Assembly (NCBI GenBank): GCA_905480285.1
Contig: CAJQPT010000141.1
Coordinates: 1 to 50,751 of the forward strand
Origin: an uncultured bacterium
GTDB lineage: Bacteria > Planctomycetota > UBA1135 > GCA-002686595
Direction of reading: 5' to 3'
Length of the DNA: 50,751 bases
Shown here: piece after piece, positions 9,143 to 16,688 of the stretch
Position numbering within the stretch: position 1 is the first letter of the stretch
Layout of the letters: every line of letters begins with the position of its first letter
The notes under the pieces: generated by a model
What the model saw: only the letters and a program-made list of their open reading frames with translations
What the model was told of the DNA's origin: nothing
Databases searched by the model: none
Program-made: the position numbers and the translations under genes

Positions 9143-9389
9143 GGCTTCGAGCGCACGGCTCTGCCCTGATCGTAGACCACCCGACGCGACATCCGAGCGG
9201 ATCTCCAGCGTTCCATCGGAGCCAGAGGGCCGCCACCGCGCGTGTTTCCGGGATCGCGCTGCCCATGGGGCCGGACGGTCGGCAGACTTCTTGCCCTTGA
9301 ATCCTCTCCTGGGGCCACCGGACGGGCCGCAAGCCGCTCCCCCAGGGTGTCCCCAATTGACGCGCGCGAAGCCAGCCCCACATCGATCC

Positions 9390-10385
9390 ATGTCTAAGAA
9401 GCCCATCCACGTCGCCGTCACCGGAGCGGCCGGTCAGATTGGTTACGCCCTGCTCCCCCGCATCGCCAGCGGACAGATGTTCGGGCCCGACCAGCCGGTC
9501 GTGCTCCGGATGATCGAGATCCCGCACGAGAAGGCCATGTCGGCGCTCTCGGGGGTCGCCATGGAGCTCGAGGACTGCGCCTTCCCGCTGCTGCAGGACA
9601 TGGTGCTGACGAGCGACCTCGACGAGGGCTTCAAGGACGCCAACTGGGCGCTGCTCGTGGGCGCCAAGCCGCGCGGCGCTGGCATGGAGCGTGGCGACCT
9701 CATCAAGGAGAACGGCCCGATCTTCGTCGGGCAGGGCAAGGCCATCAACGACCACTCCTCGGACGACGTCCGCGTGGCCGTTGTTGGGAACCCCTGCAAC
9801 ACGAACGCGCTGATCGCCATGCACGCCGCGGCCGACGTGCCGAACGAGCGCTTCACCGCCATGACGCGCCTTGACCAGAACCGCGCGCAGAACCAGCTGG
9901 CCCGCAAGGCCGGGGTCGCCATCGACCAGGTCGAGAACATGCTCATCTGGGGCAACCACTCGGCCACGCAGGTCCCTGACTTCCGTAACACGACCATCGG
10001 CGGCAAGCCCGCCCACGAGGTCATCACCGACCACGAGTGGCTCAAGGGCGACTTCTTCACCACCGTCCAGAAGCGAGGCGCAGCGATCATCGCCGCCCGC
10101 GGCCTCTCCAGCGCCGCCTCAGCGGCGAACGGCCTCATCGACCACGTCCGGGACCTTGTCGAGGCCACGCCCGACGGGCACTGGAACTCGGTGTGTGTCC
10201 CCTCGGACGGCAGCTACGGCGTGGCCGAGGGACTGATCTCGTCCTTCCCCGTCCGCAGCGACGGCGCGGGCGGCTACGAGATCGTTCAGGGCCTTGACCT
10301 CGACGCCTTCCTGACCGAGAAGATCGCGGCCAGCGTCGCCGAGCTGCAGGGTGAGCGCGAGACGGTCTCTGACCTTCTCGGCTGA
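9390..10385 (+). CDS. mdh: Malate dehydrogenase
   Basis: Interconverts malate and oxaloacetate with NAD(H) in the TCA cycle. 331 residues from the ATG at 9390 ([19 protein letters not shown]); the frame is open further upstream but that part overlaps the ribD 5' region and is not protein-like. Nucleotide-binding loop GAAGQIG at about 12-18. The block [11 protein letters not shown] and the active-site segment [12 protein letters not shown] with H190 are characteristic of the cytosolic/bacterial type of malate dehydrogenase rather than the lactate-dehydrogenase-like type. C-terminal block [13 protein letters not shown] is present. A TTGACG box at 9357-9362 lies only about 28 bp before the start, so a short or absent leader is possible. 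Monocistronic by appearance. Confidence 0.96.
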   Translation: MSKKPIHVAVTGAAGQIGYALLPRIASGQMFGPDQPVVLRMIEIPHEKAMSALSGVAMELEDCAFPLLQDMVLTSDLDEGFKDANWALLVGAKPRGAGMERGDLIKENGPIFVGQGKAINDHSSDDVRVAVVGNPCNTNALIAMHAAADVPNERFTAMTRLDQNRAQNQLARKAGVAIDQVENMLIWGNHSATQVPDFRNTTIGGKPAHEVITDHEWLKGDFFTTVQKRGAAIIAARGLSSAASAANGLIDHVRDLVEATPDGHWNSVCVPSDGSYGVAEGLISSFPVRSDGAGGYEIVQGLDLDAFLTEKIAASVAELQGERETVSDLLG

Positions 10386-10393
10386 TCCTCGCA

Positions 10394-10515
10394 GCTGCCC
10401 CTGACAGCTGGCACTGAAGGCTGGCACTGACAGCTGGCTCTCCCTGCTGGCTCTCCCTGCTGGCTTTCCCTGCTGGCTCTCCCTGCTGGTGCTCCCTGCT
10501 GGCGCTCCCTGCTGG
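10394..10515. repeat. 13-bp tandem repeat array, about nine units
   Basis: A strict 13-bp register runs from 10394 to 10515. Units beginning at 10433 read gctggctctccct with few changes (six copies); units at 10394, 10407 and 10420 are diverged (gctggcactga core). It begins 8 bp after the mdh stop. 13 is not a multiple of 3 and no reading frame is favoured, so it is noncoding. Confidence 0.9.
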
Positions 10516-10592
10516 GCAGATCGAACCGCCGGCTCCATGCACTGGCACGAGGCCCTCACAGGGGCCCGTGCGTCCTGACAAAGATCCACGCC

Positions 10593-11252
10593 ATGAATCA
10601 GCACGACCAGGCCACCGAGGGCCCCGCGAGCATCAACCCCCGGTCTGCGGGCTGCATCCTTACCGCGGTGGCCGTCGTCGCCGCGGTCGTGGCCGCTTGG
10701 CTCGGAATGCGACTGCTGAAGGCCTCATCCGGCGACATGGCCCTGGCCGCAGCGCGGAACGGCGTCGCGACCTCCGGCCTGCAGACGGAGACCTGCACGC
10801 TCCTCGAGGCGCAGCTGGCCAGGGTTGAAGCCGCCCACCGCGATGAGCAGCTCTCGCCAGCCGAGGTCATCTCCGCCGTGAATGGCCTGCTCCAGACCCC
10901 GGCCCTCCCGGCGCTCCGACTGCGCCAGATCCTCCGCGTGGATCTCCCGGCGTCGACCCTCCCCGAGGCCCAGCGGGCAGAGGTGGGCGAGGCACTCGCC
11001 AACCTCTGGAGCGGACTCCTCCTGGAGGATGTCACCGCCGGCCAGGTCAGCGGCGCCCTCGGCCTCTCACCCGTGCCCGAGGGCCAGGTGGCCCCTCCCC
11101 TGGGCGACGAGGAGCTGCTCGGCATCCGGGCGCGCGCGCTGGAGGTCCGCCCCGAGCCGTGGGTGGGGAGCCTTGAGGGCTTCCGCCCGCTGCCGGATCC
11201 GGTGGAGGACTTCCGCGCGCACGTGGACGCCATCCTGGCGTCGGACGGCTGA
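10593..11252 (+). CDS. Hypothetical single-pass membrane protein
   Basis: 219 residues, not recognised. A 19-residue polar N-terminus precedes one strongly hydrophobic segment (about 20-39, CILTAVAVVAAVVAAWLG), then an Ala/Leu/Glu-rich soluble part of about 175 residues that should be mostly helical. Topology by charge is N-in with the soluble domain outside, or an uncleaved signal anchor. The ATG at 10593 is the natural start and overlaps nothing. It lies 53 bp before the SGNH-like gene on the same strand, so it may belong with the O-acylation pair, but nothing in the sequence requires it. Codon use and base composition match the neighbours. Confidence 0.72.
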   Translation: MNQHDQATEGPASINPRSAGCILTAVAVVAAVVAAWLGMRLLKASSGDMALAAARNGVATSGLQTETCTLLEAQLARVEAAHRDEQLSPAEVISAVNGLLQTPALPALRLRQILRVDLPASTLPEAQRAEVGEALANLWSGLLLEDVTAGQVSGALGLSPVPEGQVAPPLGDEELLGIRARALEVRPEPWVGSLEGFRPLPDPVEDFRAHVDAILASDG

Positions 11253-11305
11253 GTCCAGCGGGCGGCGCTTCGGACTCGACCCGGGGGGAGCTATCCTGGG
11301 GACTC

Positions 11306-12406
11306 ATGCGCTCCCTGCTCCCCGTGCTGACCTTCGGCGTCGGCCTCGTCGCCGTGAATCAGGCGATGGTCGCCCTGGCGCCGCTCCCGTCCGCCGCGGG
11401 GCTGCGGTCCAAGGTGGAGTTCGCCGTCGAGCACGCCGACGACTACGACGTCCTGTTCGTCGGATCGAGCGCCACCATGTACGGGCTACGGCCCGAGATC
11501 TTCAGCGAGGAACTGGAGCGCCTCGGTCACCCTGGAGTGCGCGCCTTCAACCTCGGCGTCGGTGGCATGGGGAGCTTCGAAGCCGCGCATGTCCTCAGGC
11601 GCGTCCTCGAAGAGAACCCCGCTCGACTCGCCTGGGTGCTCTACGAGGAGCCGCTCTTCGACCCGCTCCTCTGGTACCCGGACGTCCACAACCCCCGCTA
11701 CGTGCACTGGCACGATGGGCGCTCCACCCTCGACGCCATCGACGCGCTGCCCCTGGTGGACGCGCCACCTGGATACAAGGAGGCCGAGTACGCAGGCGAC
11801 TGGCTCGGGCGCTTCGACTGGCGACTGGCGGTGGCCAAGGAGCACCTCGACCTCTGGCTCTGGCGCGCCTCCGCCCTCGGCCGCGGCCCCGAGATGACCG
11901 ACGAACTCCTGGGACAGGGCGCGGCTGTTCTGCCTAGCCAGAGCGACCTCGAGGGTCACGACGGGTGGGTGAACATCGGGCAGGATGCGCAGCCAGGCGT
12001 CCGCGAGGCTCACGAGCGCTTCCTGGAGAGACGCGGCGAGTGGGCCCAGCGCCTCGCCGACATCAAGGCGACCGAGGCGGCCTCAGGCGACCTCGACGGC
12101 GGCTATGACCTTCCCTCGCTGGAGGCTCTGCTCGCAGACATCCGCGGCGCAGGAGCGGAGCCGCTCCTCTATGTGGCCCCCAGAGGCCTCGCGAGCCCTC
12201 AGATGGCCGCCCTCGCCGCCCGCGGCACCGCCGGTGAGGTGCTCCGCTTCCACCTGCCCGACCGCTACCCCGAGCTCAATCCGATCGACCTGCGCTGGGA
12301 CTTCAGCCACCTCAACGCCGAGGGCGCCGAGGTCTGGTCCAGGCTCTTCGCGCGGGAGTTCGCGCGGATTCTTGAGGCGAAGGGGGCCGCTGCGCGCAAG
12401 CGCTGA
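11306..12406 (+). CDS. SGNH/GDSL-like membrane-anchored protein, partner of MBOAT O-acyltransferase
   Basis: 366 residues. An N-terminal hydrophobic segment (about 5-30) suggests a signal anchor. The soluble domain looks SGNH-like: VGSSATMYG at 52-60 with S54/S55 as candidate nucleophile, FNLGVGGMGS at 81-90 resembling the second (Gly) block, and D332-F-S-H335 near the C-terminus as the canonical DxxH. The classic GDS is changed to GSS, so the assignment is by pattern. The MBOAT gene follows after 7 nt, and such pairs (compare AlgX/AlgJ with AlgI) acylate exported polysaccharides. I infer that this protein transfers the acyl group to a surface glycan. Substrate unknown. Confidence 0.75.
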   Translation: MRSLLPVLTFGVGLVAVNQAMVALAPLPSAAGLRSKVEFAVEHADDYDVLFVGSSATMYGLRPEIFSEELERLGHPGVRAFNLGVGGMGSFEAAHVLRRVLEENPARLAWVLYEEPLFDPLLWYPDVHNPRYVHWHDGRSTLDAIDALPLVDAPPGYKEAEYAGDWLGRFDWRLAVAKEHLDLWLWRASALGRGPEMTDELLGQGAAVLPSQSDLEGHDGWVNIGQDAQPGVREAHERFLERRGEWAQRLADIKATEAASGDLDGGYDLPSLEALLADIRGAGAEPLLYVAPRGLASPQMAALAARGTAGEVLRFHLPDRYPELNPIDLRWDFSHLNAEGAEVWSRLFAREFARILEAKGAAARKR

Positions 12407-12413
12407 CCCCACC

Positions 12414-13817
12414 GTGCTCTTCGTGGAGTTCCGCTTCCTGGCCTTCTTCGGCCTCGTCCTCGCCATCAGCTGGGCCCTGCGCCGCAACGGCGCCAGGAAG
12501 GCCTTCCTCCTTCTCGCGAGCTACGCCTTCTACGCCGCGTGGGACTGGCGCTTCCTGGGGCTGATCCTCCTTTCCACCGCTGTGGACGGCGTGGCCGGTC
12601 GACGGATCCACGAGGCAGGCGAGGACAAGGCGCGGCGGCGAGCCTGGCTCGGCCTGAGCCTGGTGGTGAACCTGGGCGTCCTGTTCACCTACAAGTACTT
12701 CGACTTCTTCGCGGGCTCCCTCAACGCCCTGCTGACCTGGCTGGGCGTCGGGTCGAGCCTGCCCGTGCTTGAACTCGTGCTCCCCGTGGGCATCAGCTTC
12801 TACACGTTTCAGACGCTCTCGTACTCCATCGACATCTACAGGCGGCAGCTCACTCCGGCGGAGCATCCCCTGGACCTCGCCCTGTTCGTCGCGTTCTTCC
12901 CCCAGCTCGTGGCGGGCCCCATCGTCCTCGCCAAGGAGTTCCTGCCTCAACTCACCCAGCAGGCGCGCTGGAGCTCCGTCAACGCACGCGCCGCCCTCGT
13001 CCTGTTCTTCGTGGGCTTCGTGAAGAAGTCCTGCTTCTCCGACGCACTGAGCCCCTACGTGGACGCCGTCCAGCTCGCCCCGGACGCCGTCAGCACGGCC
13101 GGCGCCTGGATCAGCGCCGCCGCCTTTGCGGCGCAGATCTACTGCGACTTCTCCGGGTATACGGACATGGCCATCGCCTGCGCCGCACTCCTCGGCTACA
13201 CGCTCCCGACCAACTTCCGGGCGCCCTATCTCACGCGCAGTGTCGGGAGCTTCTGGACCCACTGGCATATCACCCTGGGCCGGTGGTTCCGCGAGTACCT
13301 GTACTTCCCCCTCGGAGGGAACCGGCGTGGTCCGGCGCGCAGCGCCCTGAACATCTTCATCGTCTTCCTCGTCTCCGGCCTCTGGCACGGCGCCGCATGG
13401 ACCTTCGTCCTGTGGGGCTCTATCCACGGCACCTTCGTGGCCCTCGAGCGCACGCGCCTCGGCCGTCCGCTCGCACGACTCCCGATGATCCCGGCCCTGC
13501 TCTACGTCAACCTCGTCTGGATGGTCAGCATGGTCATCTTCCGCGCGCCGGACCTCGACGGGGCCGCCGCGCTGCTCCGATCCATGTTCACCGGCGCGCC
13601 CGCGCTCGCGGACGACCTGGTGCCGATCCCCACCTGGATCGGACCGAGCCTCGCGGGCGCCTTCGCCATCCACGTGCTGTGGCAGCGCCTTGAGCTCTCT
13701 CGGCGCTGGGCGGCCCTGCCCGCGCCCCTCTTCGGGCTGACCCTCGGCGCGGCCGTGGCCCTGGCCCTGCCCTGGGTCACCGCGAACCCGGCTCCCTACA
13801 TCTACTTCGCCTTCTGA
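12414..13817 (+). CDS. MBOAT family membrane O-acyltransferase (AlgI-like)
   Basis: 467 residues from the GTG at 12414, giving MLFVEFRFLAFFGLV, the expected AlgI-type beginning; the upstream open frame only shadows the previous gene. Many membrane segments. The AlgI-type acceptor block THWHITLGRWFREYLYFPLGG lies at about 282-302, and the MBOAT signature SGLWHGAAWTFVLWG at about 321-335 contains the invariant histidine H325. By family knowledge the protein moves an acyl group from a cytoplasmic donor across the membrane for attachment to a polysaccharide or other surface molecule. It forms a pair with the SGNH-like protein 7 nt upstream. The genes between here and miaB are separated by a long repeat tract. 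Confidence 0.92.
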   Translation: MLFVEFRFLAFFGLVLAISWALRRNGARKAFLLLASYAFYAAWDWRFLGLILLSTAVDGVAGRRIHEAGEDKARRRAWLGLSLVVNLGVLFTYKYFDFFAGSLNALLTWLGVGSSLPVLELVLPVGISFYTFQTLSYSIDIYRRQLTPAEHPLDLALFVAFFPQLVAGPIVLAKEFLPQLTQQARWSSVNARAALVLFFVGFVKKSCFSDALSPYVDAVQLAPDAVSTAGAWISAAAFAAQIYCDFSGYTDMAIACAALLGYTLPTNFRAPYLTRSVGSFWTHWHITLGRWFREYLYFPLGGNRRGPARSALNIFIVFLVSGLWHGAAWTFVLWGSIHGTFVALERTRLGRPLARLPMIPALLYVNLVWMVSMVIFRAPDLDGAAALLRSMFTGAPALADDLVPIPTWIGPSLAGAFAIHVLWQRLELSRRWAALPAPLFGLTLGAAVALALPWVTANPAPYIYFAF

Positions 13818-13828
13818 GCCGCGGGGCG

Positions 13829-14020
13829 CCCTATCGCCCTATCGCCCTGTCGCCCTGTCGCCCGGTGACCCGGTGACCCGGTGACCCGGTGGCCCGGTCT
13901 CCCTGTCGCCCGGTCTCCCTGCCTTCCGGAAGCTTGCTGTCCCGGTCGCCAGGTCGCTCGTTCCCCGGTGACTCCGTGGCTCCGAAGCTTCGTGGCTCCG
14001 TGGCTCCGTGGCTCCGTGGC
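13829..14020. repeat. 8-bp tandem repeat tract, about 24 units
   Basis: Twelve consecutive octamers from 13829 to 13924 (ccctatcg, ccctgtcg, cccggtga, cccggtct variants), a degenerate middle (13925-13972) in the same register, then six octamers at 13973-14020 dominated by tccgtggc. Not a multiple of 3, no spacer pattern. It lies between the convergent stops of the MBOAT gene (13817) and miaB (14095). Confidence 0.9.
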
Positions 14021-14094
14021 TCAGGCTCTTCCCAAAGACGGGCTGCGGTACCGCGGGGTCCCCCAGCGCCGCGGGCCGCCTCGACGCATCAGAA

Positions 14095-15558
14095 TCAGTC
14101 GACGGGGAGCTCGTCGAGGCGGGCCGACATCCCGTAAGAGGTCGTCTCGTCCACGGTGGCGTGAACGTGCGTCCCGACCAGGGCGCTGGCCCCCTTGAAG
14201 GAGACCGGCATCCCCCAGGGGGTCTTACCCAGGAGCATGCGCTCGTCTCGCTCGGAGGTGGACTCAACGAACACGGGCACCGACTGGCCAACGTAGCGCT
14301 GCAGGCGGAGCCGCTGCGTCCGCTCTGAGATGCGCAGCAAGCGCTGGTTCCGCTCCTTCTTCACGGCCTCGGCGATGTCGTCGACGAGTCGCTCATCCGC
14401 GCGCGTCGAGGGGCGCGGGTCGTACTTGAAGACGTAGTTGACGAGGAAGCCCTGCTCCTCGAGGAAGCGCTCGGAGCCCTCGAAGTCCTCGTCCGTCTCA
14501 CCGCAGAAGCCGACGATCCAGTCGCTCCCGAGCTCGATGTCCGGGACGATCTCCCGCAGGAGATCGGCGCGGCGCCGGTACAGGTCCAGCGTATACCCGC
14601 GCTTCATGCGCTTGAGGACCTCGTCCGACCCCGCCTGCGCGGGGAGGGGCAGGAAGCGCTCGACCTTGTCGTAGTCGCGGATGGCCTCGGCGAAGGGTCG
14701 GGTCACGTAGCTCGGGTGGAGGGTGATGAGCCGGATGCGCTCCAGCCCCTCGACGCCCTGTAGCCGCTCGAGCAGGTCCGCGAGGCTCGGCCGGCCCTGG
14801 CGGCCACGCATCGCAGGGGCTCCGGGGTCCGGCCGCCCCATGTCCTCGCCGTAGCTGTTGATCGTCTGCCCCAGAAGGGTCAGCACCTGGACCCCCTGAC
14901 TCGCGTACCACTCGGCCTCGCGGACCAGCTCGTCGATGGGCCTGGAGCGCACGCGCCCTCGCGTCGTCGGCACGATGCAGTAGGTGCAGTTGAGGTCGCA
15001 GCCCCGCATGACCGCGAGGTAGGCGTGACGCCCGCCGGCATACTCCTCACCGGCGCGGTCCACGACCACGTCCTCGGACATGTCGGTGGCGAGCAGCTGG
15101 CGCTCCCGGCGGGCGAACCGGTCCGGCGCCTGGCGGCGCTCCTGGAGCTCCTGGACCATCTTCGGCAGCAGGTGAAACTGGCGCGTCCCCGCCACGAGAT
15201 CCACGTGGCCCGCCCGCTTGAAGACCTCCTCCTCGACGCGCTGGGCCATGCAGCCCATGACGCCCACGACGAGGTCAGGGCGCTGCTCCTTGGCGCGCTT
15301 GAGCTCGCCCACCCATGACCACGTCCGCTCCTCGGCGTGATCGCGGACCGAGCAGGTGTTGAAGAGCACAACGTCCGCCTCCTCCATCTCCCCGGTGGTC
15401 TGGTAGCCCTCCTTGAGGAAGCGGCCCTCCACCAGCTCCGAGTCGTACTTGTTCATCTGGCACCCGAAGGTGACGACGTGGAGCTTGGGGGCCTCCGGAT
15501 CAGCCCCGTCGGGGCCATCCTCGGCGCTGGGTCGTGACTGGTGGCGGGTGATGGACAT
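14095..15558 (-). CDS. miaB: tRNA-2-methylthio-N6-dimethylallyladenosine synthase MiaB
   Basis: Radical SAM methylthiotransferase that converts i6A37 to ms2i6A37 in tRNAs. 487 residues from the ATG at 15558 (MSITRHQSRPSAEDG); the upstream open frame of 156 codons is rejected. N-terminal UPF0004 domain with cluster cysteines C33, C69 and C103 (TFGCQMNKYDSE, NTCSVRDHAE, MGCMAQR). Radical SAM cluster C187-x3-C191-x2-C194 in GCDLNCTYCIVPTTRG. C-terminal TRAM domain of about 65 residues (YVGQSVPVFVES onward). The usual LLGQNVNSYG motif reads LLGQTINSYG. Family alternatives RimO and MtaB are less likely given NKYDSE and VPTTRG. Confidence 0.94.
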   Translation of the reverse strand: MSITRHQSRPSAEDGPDGADPEAPKLHVVTFGCQMNKYDSELVEGRFLKEGYQTTGEMEEADVVLFNTCSVRDHAEERTWSWVGELKRAKEQRPDLVVGVMGCMAQRVEEEVFKRAGHVDLVAGTRQFHLLPKMVQELQERRQAPDRFARRERQLLATDMSEDVVVDRAGEEYAGGRHAYLAVMRGCDLNCTYCIVPTTRGRVRSRPIDELVREAEWYASQGVQVLTLLGQTINSYGEDMGRPDPGAPAMRGRQGRPSLADLLERLQGVEGLERIRLITLHPSYVTRPFAEAIRDYDKVERFLPLPAQAGSDEVLKRMKRGYTLDLYRRRADLLREIVPDIELGSDWIVGFCGETDEDFEGSERFLEEQGFLVNYVFKYDPRPSTRADERLVDDIAEAVKKERNQRLLRISERTQRLRLQRYVGQSVPVFVESTSERDERMLLGKTPWGMPVSFKGASALVGTHVHATVDETTSYGMSARLDELPVD

Positions 15559-15655
15559 GGTCGGCGGGAATGATGCCAGCAACGGCGCCCGAGCGCATGC
15601 TCCCAGGCCCCATCGCCGCCAAGGAGAGGTCGCCTCGGGGGTGACCTGATCCGGA

Positions 15656-15685
15656 GACAGCTGTCCCATCAAGGGGACCGCTGTC
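15656..15685 (+). promoter_or_regulatory. Paired palindromes, candidate enhancer (UAS) sites for a sigma-54 activator
   Basis: GACAGCTGTC at 15656-15665 is a perfect palindrome; GACCGCTGTC at 15676-15685 differs at one base. Their starts are exactly 20 bp apart, about two helical turns, and they lie about 80-110 bp upstream of the sigma-54 promoter element. That is the usual position for enhancer-binding activator sites. The regulator is unknown. Confidence 0.5.
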
Positions 15686-15764
15686 TGGCTGACCCCGTCT
15701 GACCGCACGCCGTGTGCCCCAGTGGGTGCCCCCGTGGGAGTCCTAGAGGGAGCCCCCCGGGGCC

Positions 15765-15780
15765 CTGGCACGGCCCTTGC
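15765..15780 (+). promoter_or_regulatory. Sigma-54 (RpoN) -24/-12 promoter
   Basis: CTGGCACGGCCCTTGC matches the consensus YTGGCACG-N4-TTGC at every fixed core position; GG (15767-15768) and GC (15779-15780) are separated by the required 10 bp. Transcription would start near 15792, leaving a leader of about 47 nt before the lipoprotein ATG at 15839. Confidence 0.75.
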
Positions 15781-15826
15781 CTCGGGAGGTGAGTCCGGCG
15801 CCACGGCGCCAAGGCCCCACCCTCCT

Positions 15827-15833
15827 GGAGGTG
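15827..15833 (+). promoter_or_regulatory. Strong ribosome binding site
   Basis: GGAGGTG, 5 nt before the ATG at 15839. Most other genes in the window lack so clear a Shine-Dalgarno; it fixes the start of the lipoprotein gene. Confidence 0.75.
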
Positions 15834-15838
15834 ACCCC

Positions 15839-16447
15839 ATGCAACAACCCCTGCCCCTGCTCCGCCTGATGCCGATCGGGCTCGCCCTCGCTCTGGCCCC
15901 CGCCTGCGACAACGTCCACGTCGGGCACACGCTCCCCGGCCCCGACTCTTTCGTGGAGCTGGAGCCGAACGACACGCCGGGCCTCGCGGATTTCGTCGCG
16001 ATCACGGATTCGGCCACCTTCCTCACCGTCGAAGGTCACGTCCAGGCCATCGGCTTCGACGTCGTGGACCACATCGAGTTCGAGGCCTGTGAACCCATGG
16101 AGCTTCGCTTCTACCTGGAGGCTCACGCGCCGTTCGGAGACGTCGACGTCTCGATCTACGACCCCATCGATCAGGTCATCCTCGGCACTTATGCCTCAGG
16201 AGGGCCCACCGAGGTTGGGACGCTCCTGATCCACGAGCCCGGCCGTCCCTTCCAGTTTGTGATCGATGCGTTCATCGAGGACACCTCCTGGTGCCTGCAG
16301 CTGGAGGGGTTCCCTGCCCTCCTCGGCGCCAGCGCTCCGTCCACGCTGAAGCGGGCTCCGAGGGTCCTGAGCAGTACCGCCCCCGAAGCGGAGCCCAGGC
16401 GGCCCCCGATCGAGACGGATGCGCCGCCCCTGGAGCTCGAGATGTGA
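15839..16447 (+). CDS. Small lipoprotein with a PPC-like beta domain, sigma-54 controlled
   Basis: 202 residues. Signal peptide of about 22 residues (MQQPLPLLRLMPIGLALALAPAC) ending in a lipobox cysteine, so probably an exported lipoprotein. The body starts ELEPNDTPGLADFV and continues with alternating strands (VDHIEFEA, DVDVSIYDPIDQVIL, FQFVIDAF, TSWCLQLEG), resembling bacterial pre-peptidase C-terminal (PPC) beta domains; I rate that resemblance as moderate. The C-terminal 45 residues are Pro/Ala/Glu/Arg-rich and likely disordered. The gene has a strong RBS, a near-perfect sigma-54 promoter and paired upstream palindromes, and is followed by a perfect hairpin, so it is a single-gene transcription unit. 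Function unknown. Confidence 0.82.
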   Translation: MQQPLPLLRLMPIGLALALAPACDNVHVGHTLPGPDSFVELEPNDTPGLADFVAITDSATFLTVEGHVQAIGFDVVDHIEFEACEPMELRFYLEAHAPFGDVDVSIYDPIDQVILGTYASGGPTEVGTLLIHEPGRPFQFVIDAFIEDTSWCLQLEGFPALLGASAPSTLKRAPRVLSSTAPEAEPRRPPIETDAPPLELEM

Positions 16448-16577
16448 CCCCCAGATCATCGCCGCGGCGACCTCCAGGCTCCCCCAAGCGGCAGGCTCGC
16501 CGGTCGACCCGGCGGTAGGCACGGGCTCAACATGAGGCCCCAACGCTGCCCCACTTCGATAACGAGACCGCACCACG

Positions 16578-16617
16578 GCGCCCCGCCCTTGCTGCCAGCG
16601 CAGCAAGGGCGGGGCGC
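16578..16617 (+). terminator. Perfect 18-bp stem-loop, probable transcription terminator
   Basis: Left arm 16578-16595 and right arm 16600-16617 are exact reverse complements around the loop cagc (16596-16599). Very GC-rich, no U tract directly after it. It lies 130 bp after the sigma-54-controlled lipoprotein gene and about 70 bp before the next plus-strand gene, so termination of the former is the simplest role. Confidence 0.65.
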
Positions 16618-16688
16618 GCCCGTCCTGCTACGGAGCACGCGCCGAATTGGCTACGACCGCCCCCCAGAGGAGCGGGGTACTTTTTGGG

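Noticed and set aside
9357-9386. TTGACG box as an mdh promoter
   Set aside because: No recognisable -10 element at 16-19 bp and it would leave almost no leader; mentioned only within the mdh entry.
10394-10515. CRISPR array
   Set aside because: The repeat units abut with no unique spacers and are only 13 bp; the same holds for the 8-bp tract at 13829-14020.
12312-13673. 453-codon minus-strand frame opposite the MBOAT gene
   Set aside because: Shadow frame: Gly/Glu/Arg/Asp-rich with no motifs; the plus strand has clear MBOAT signatures.
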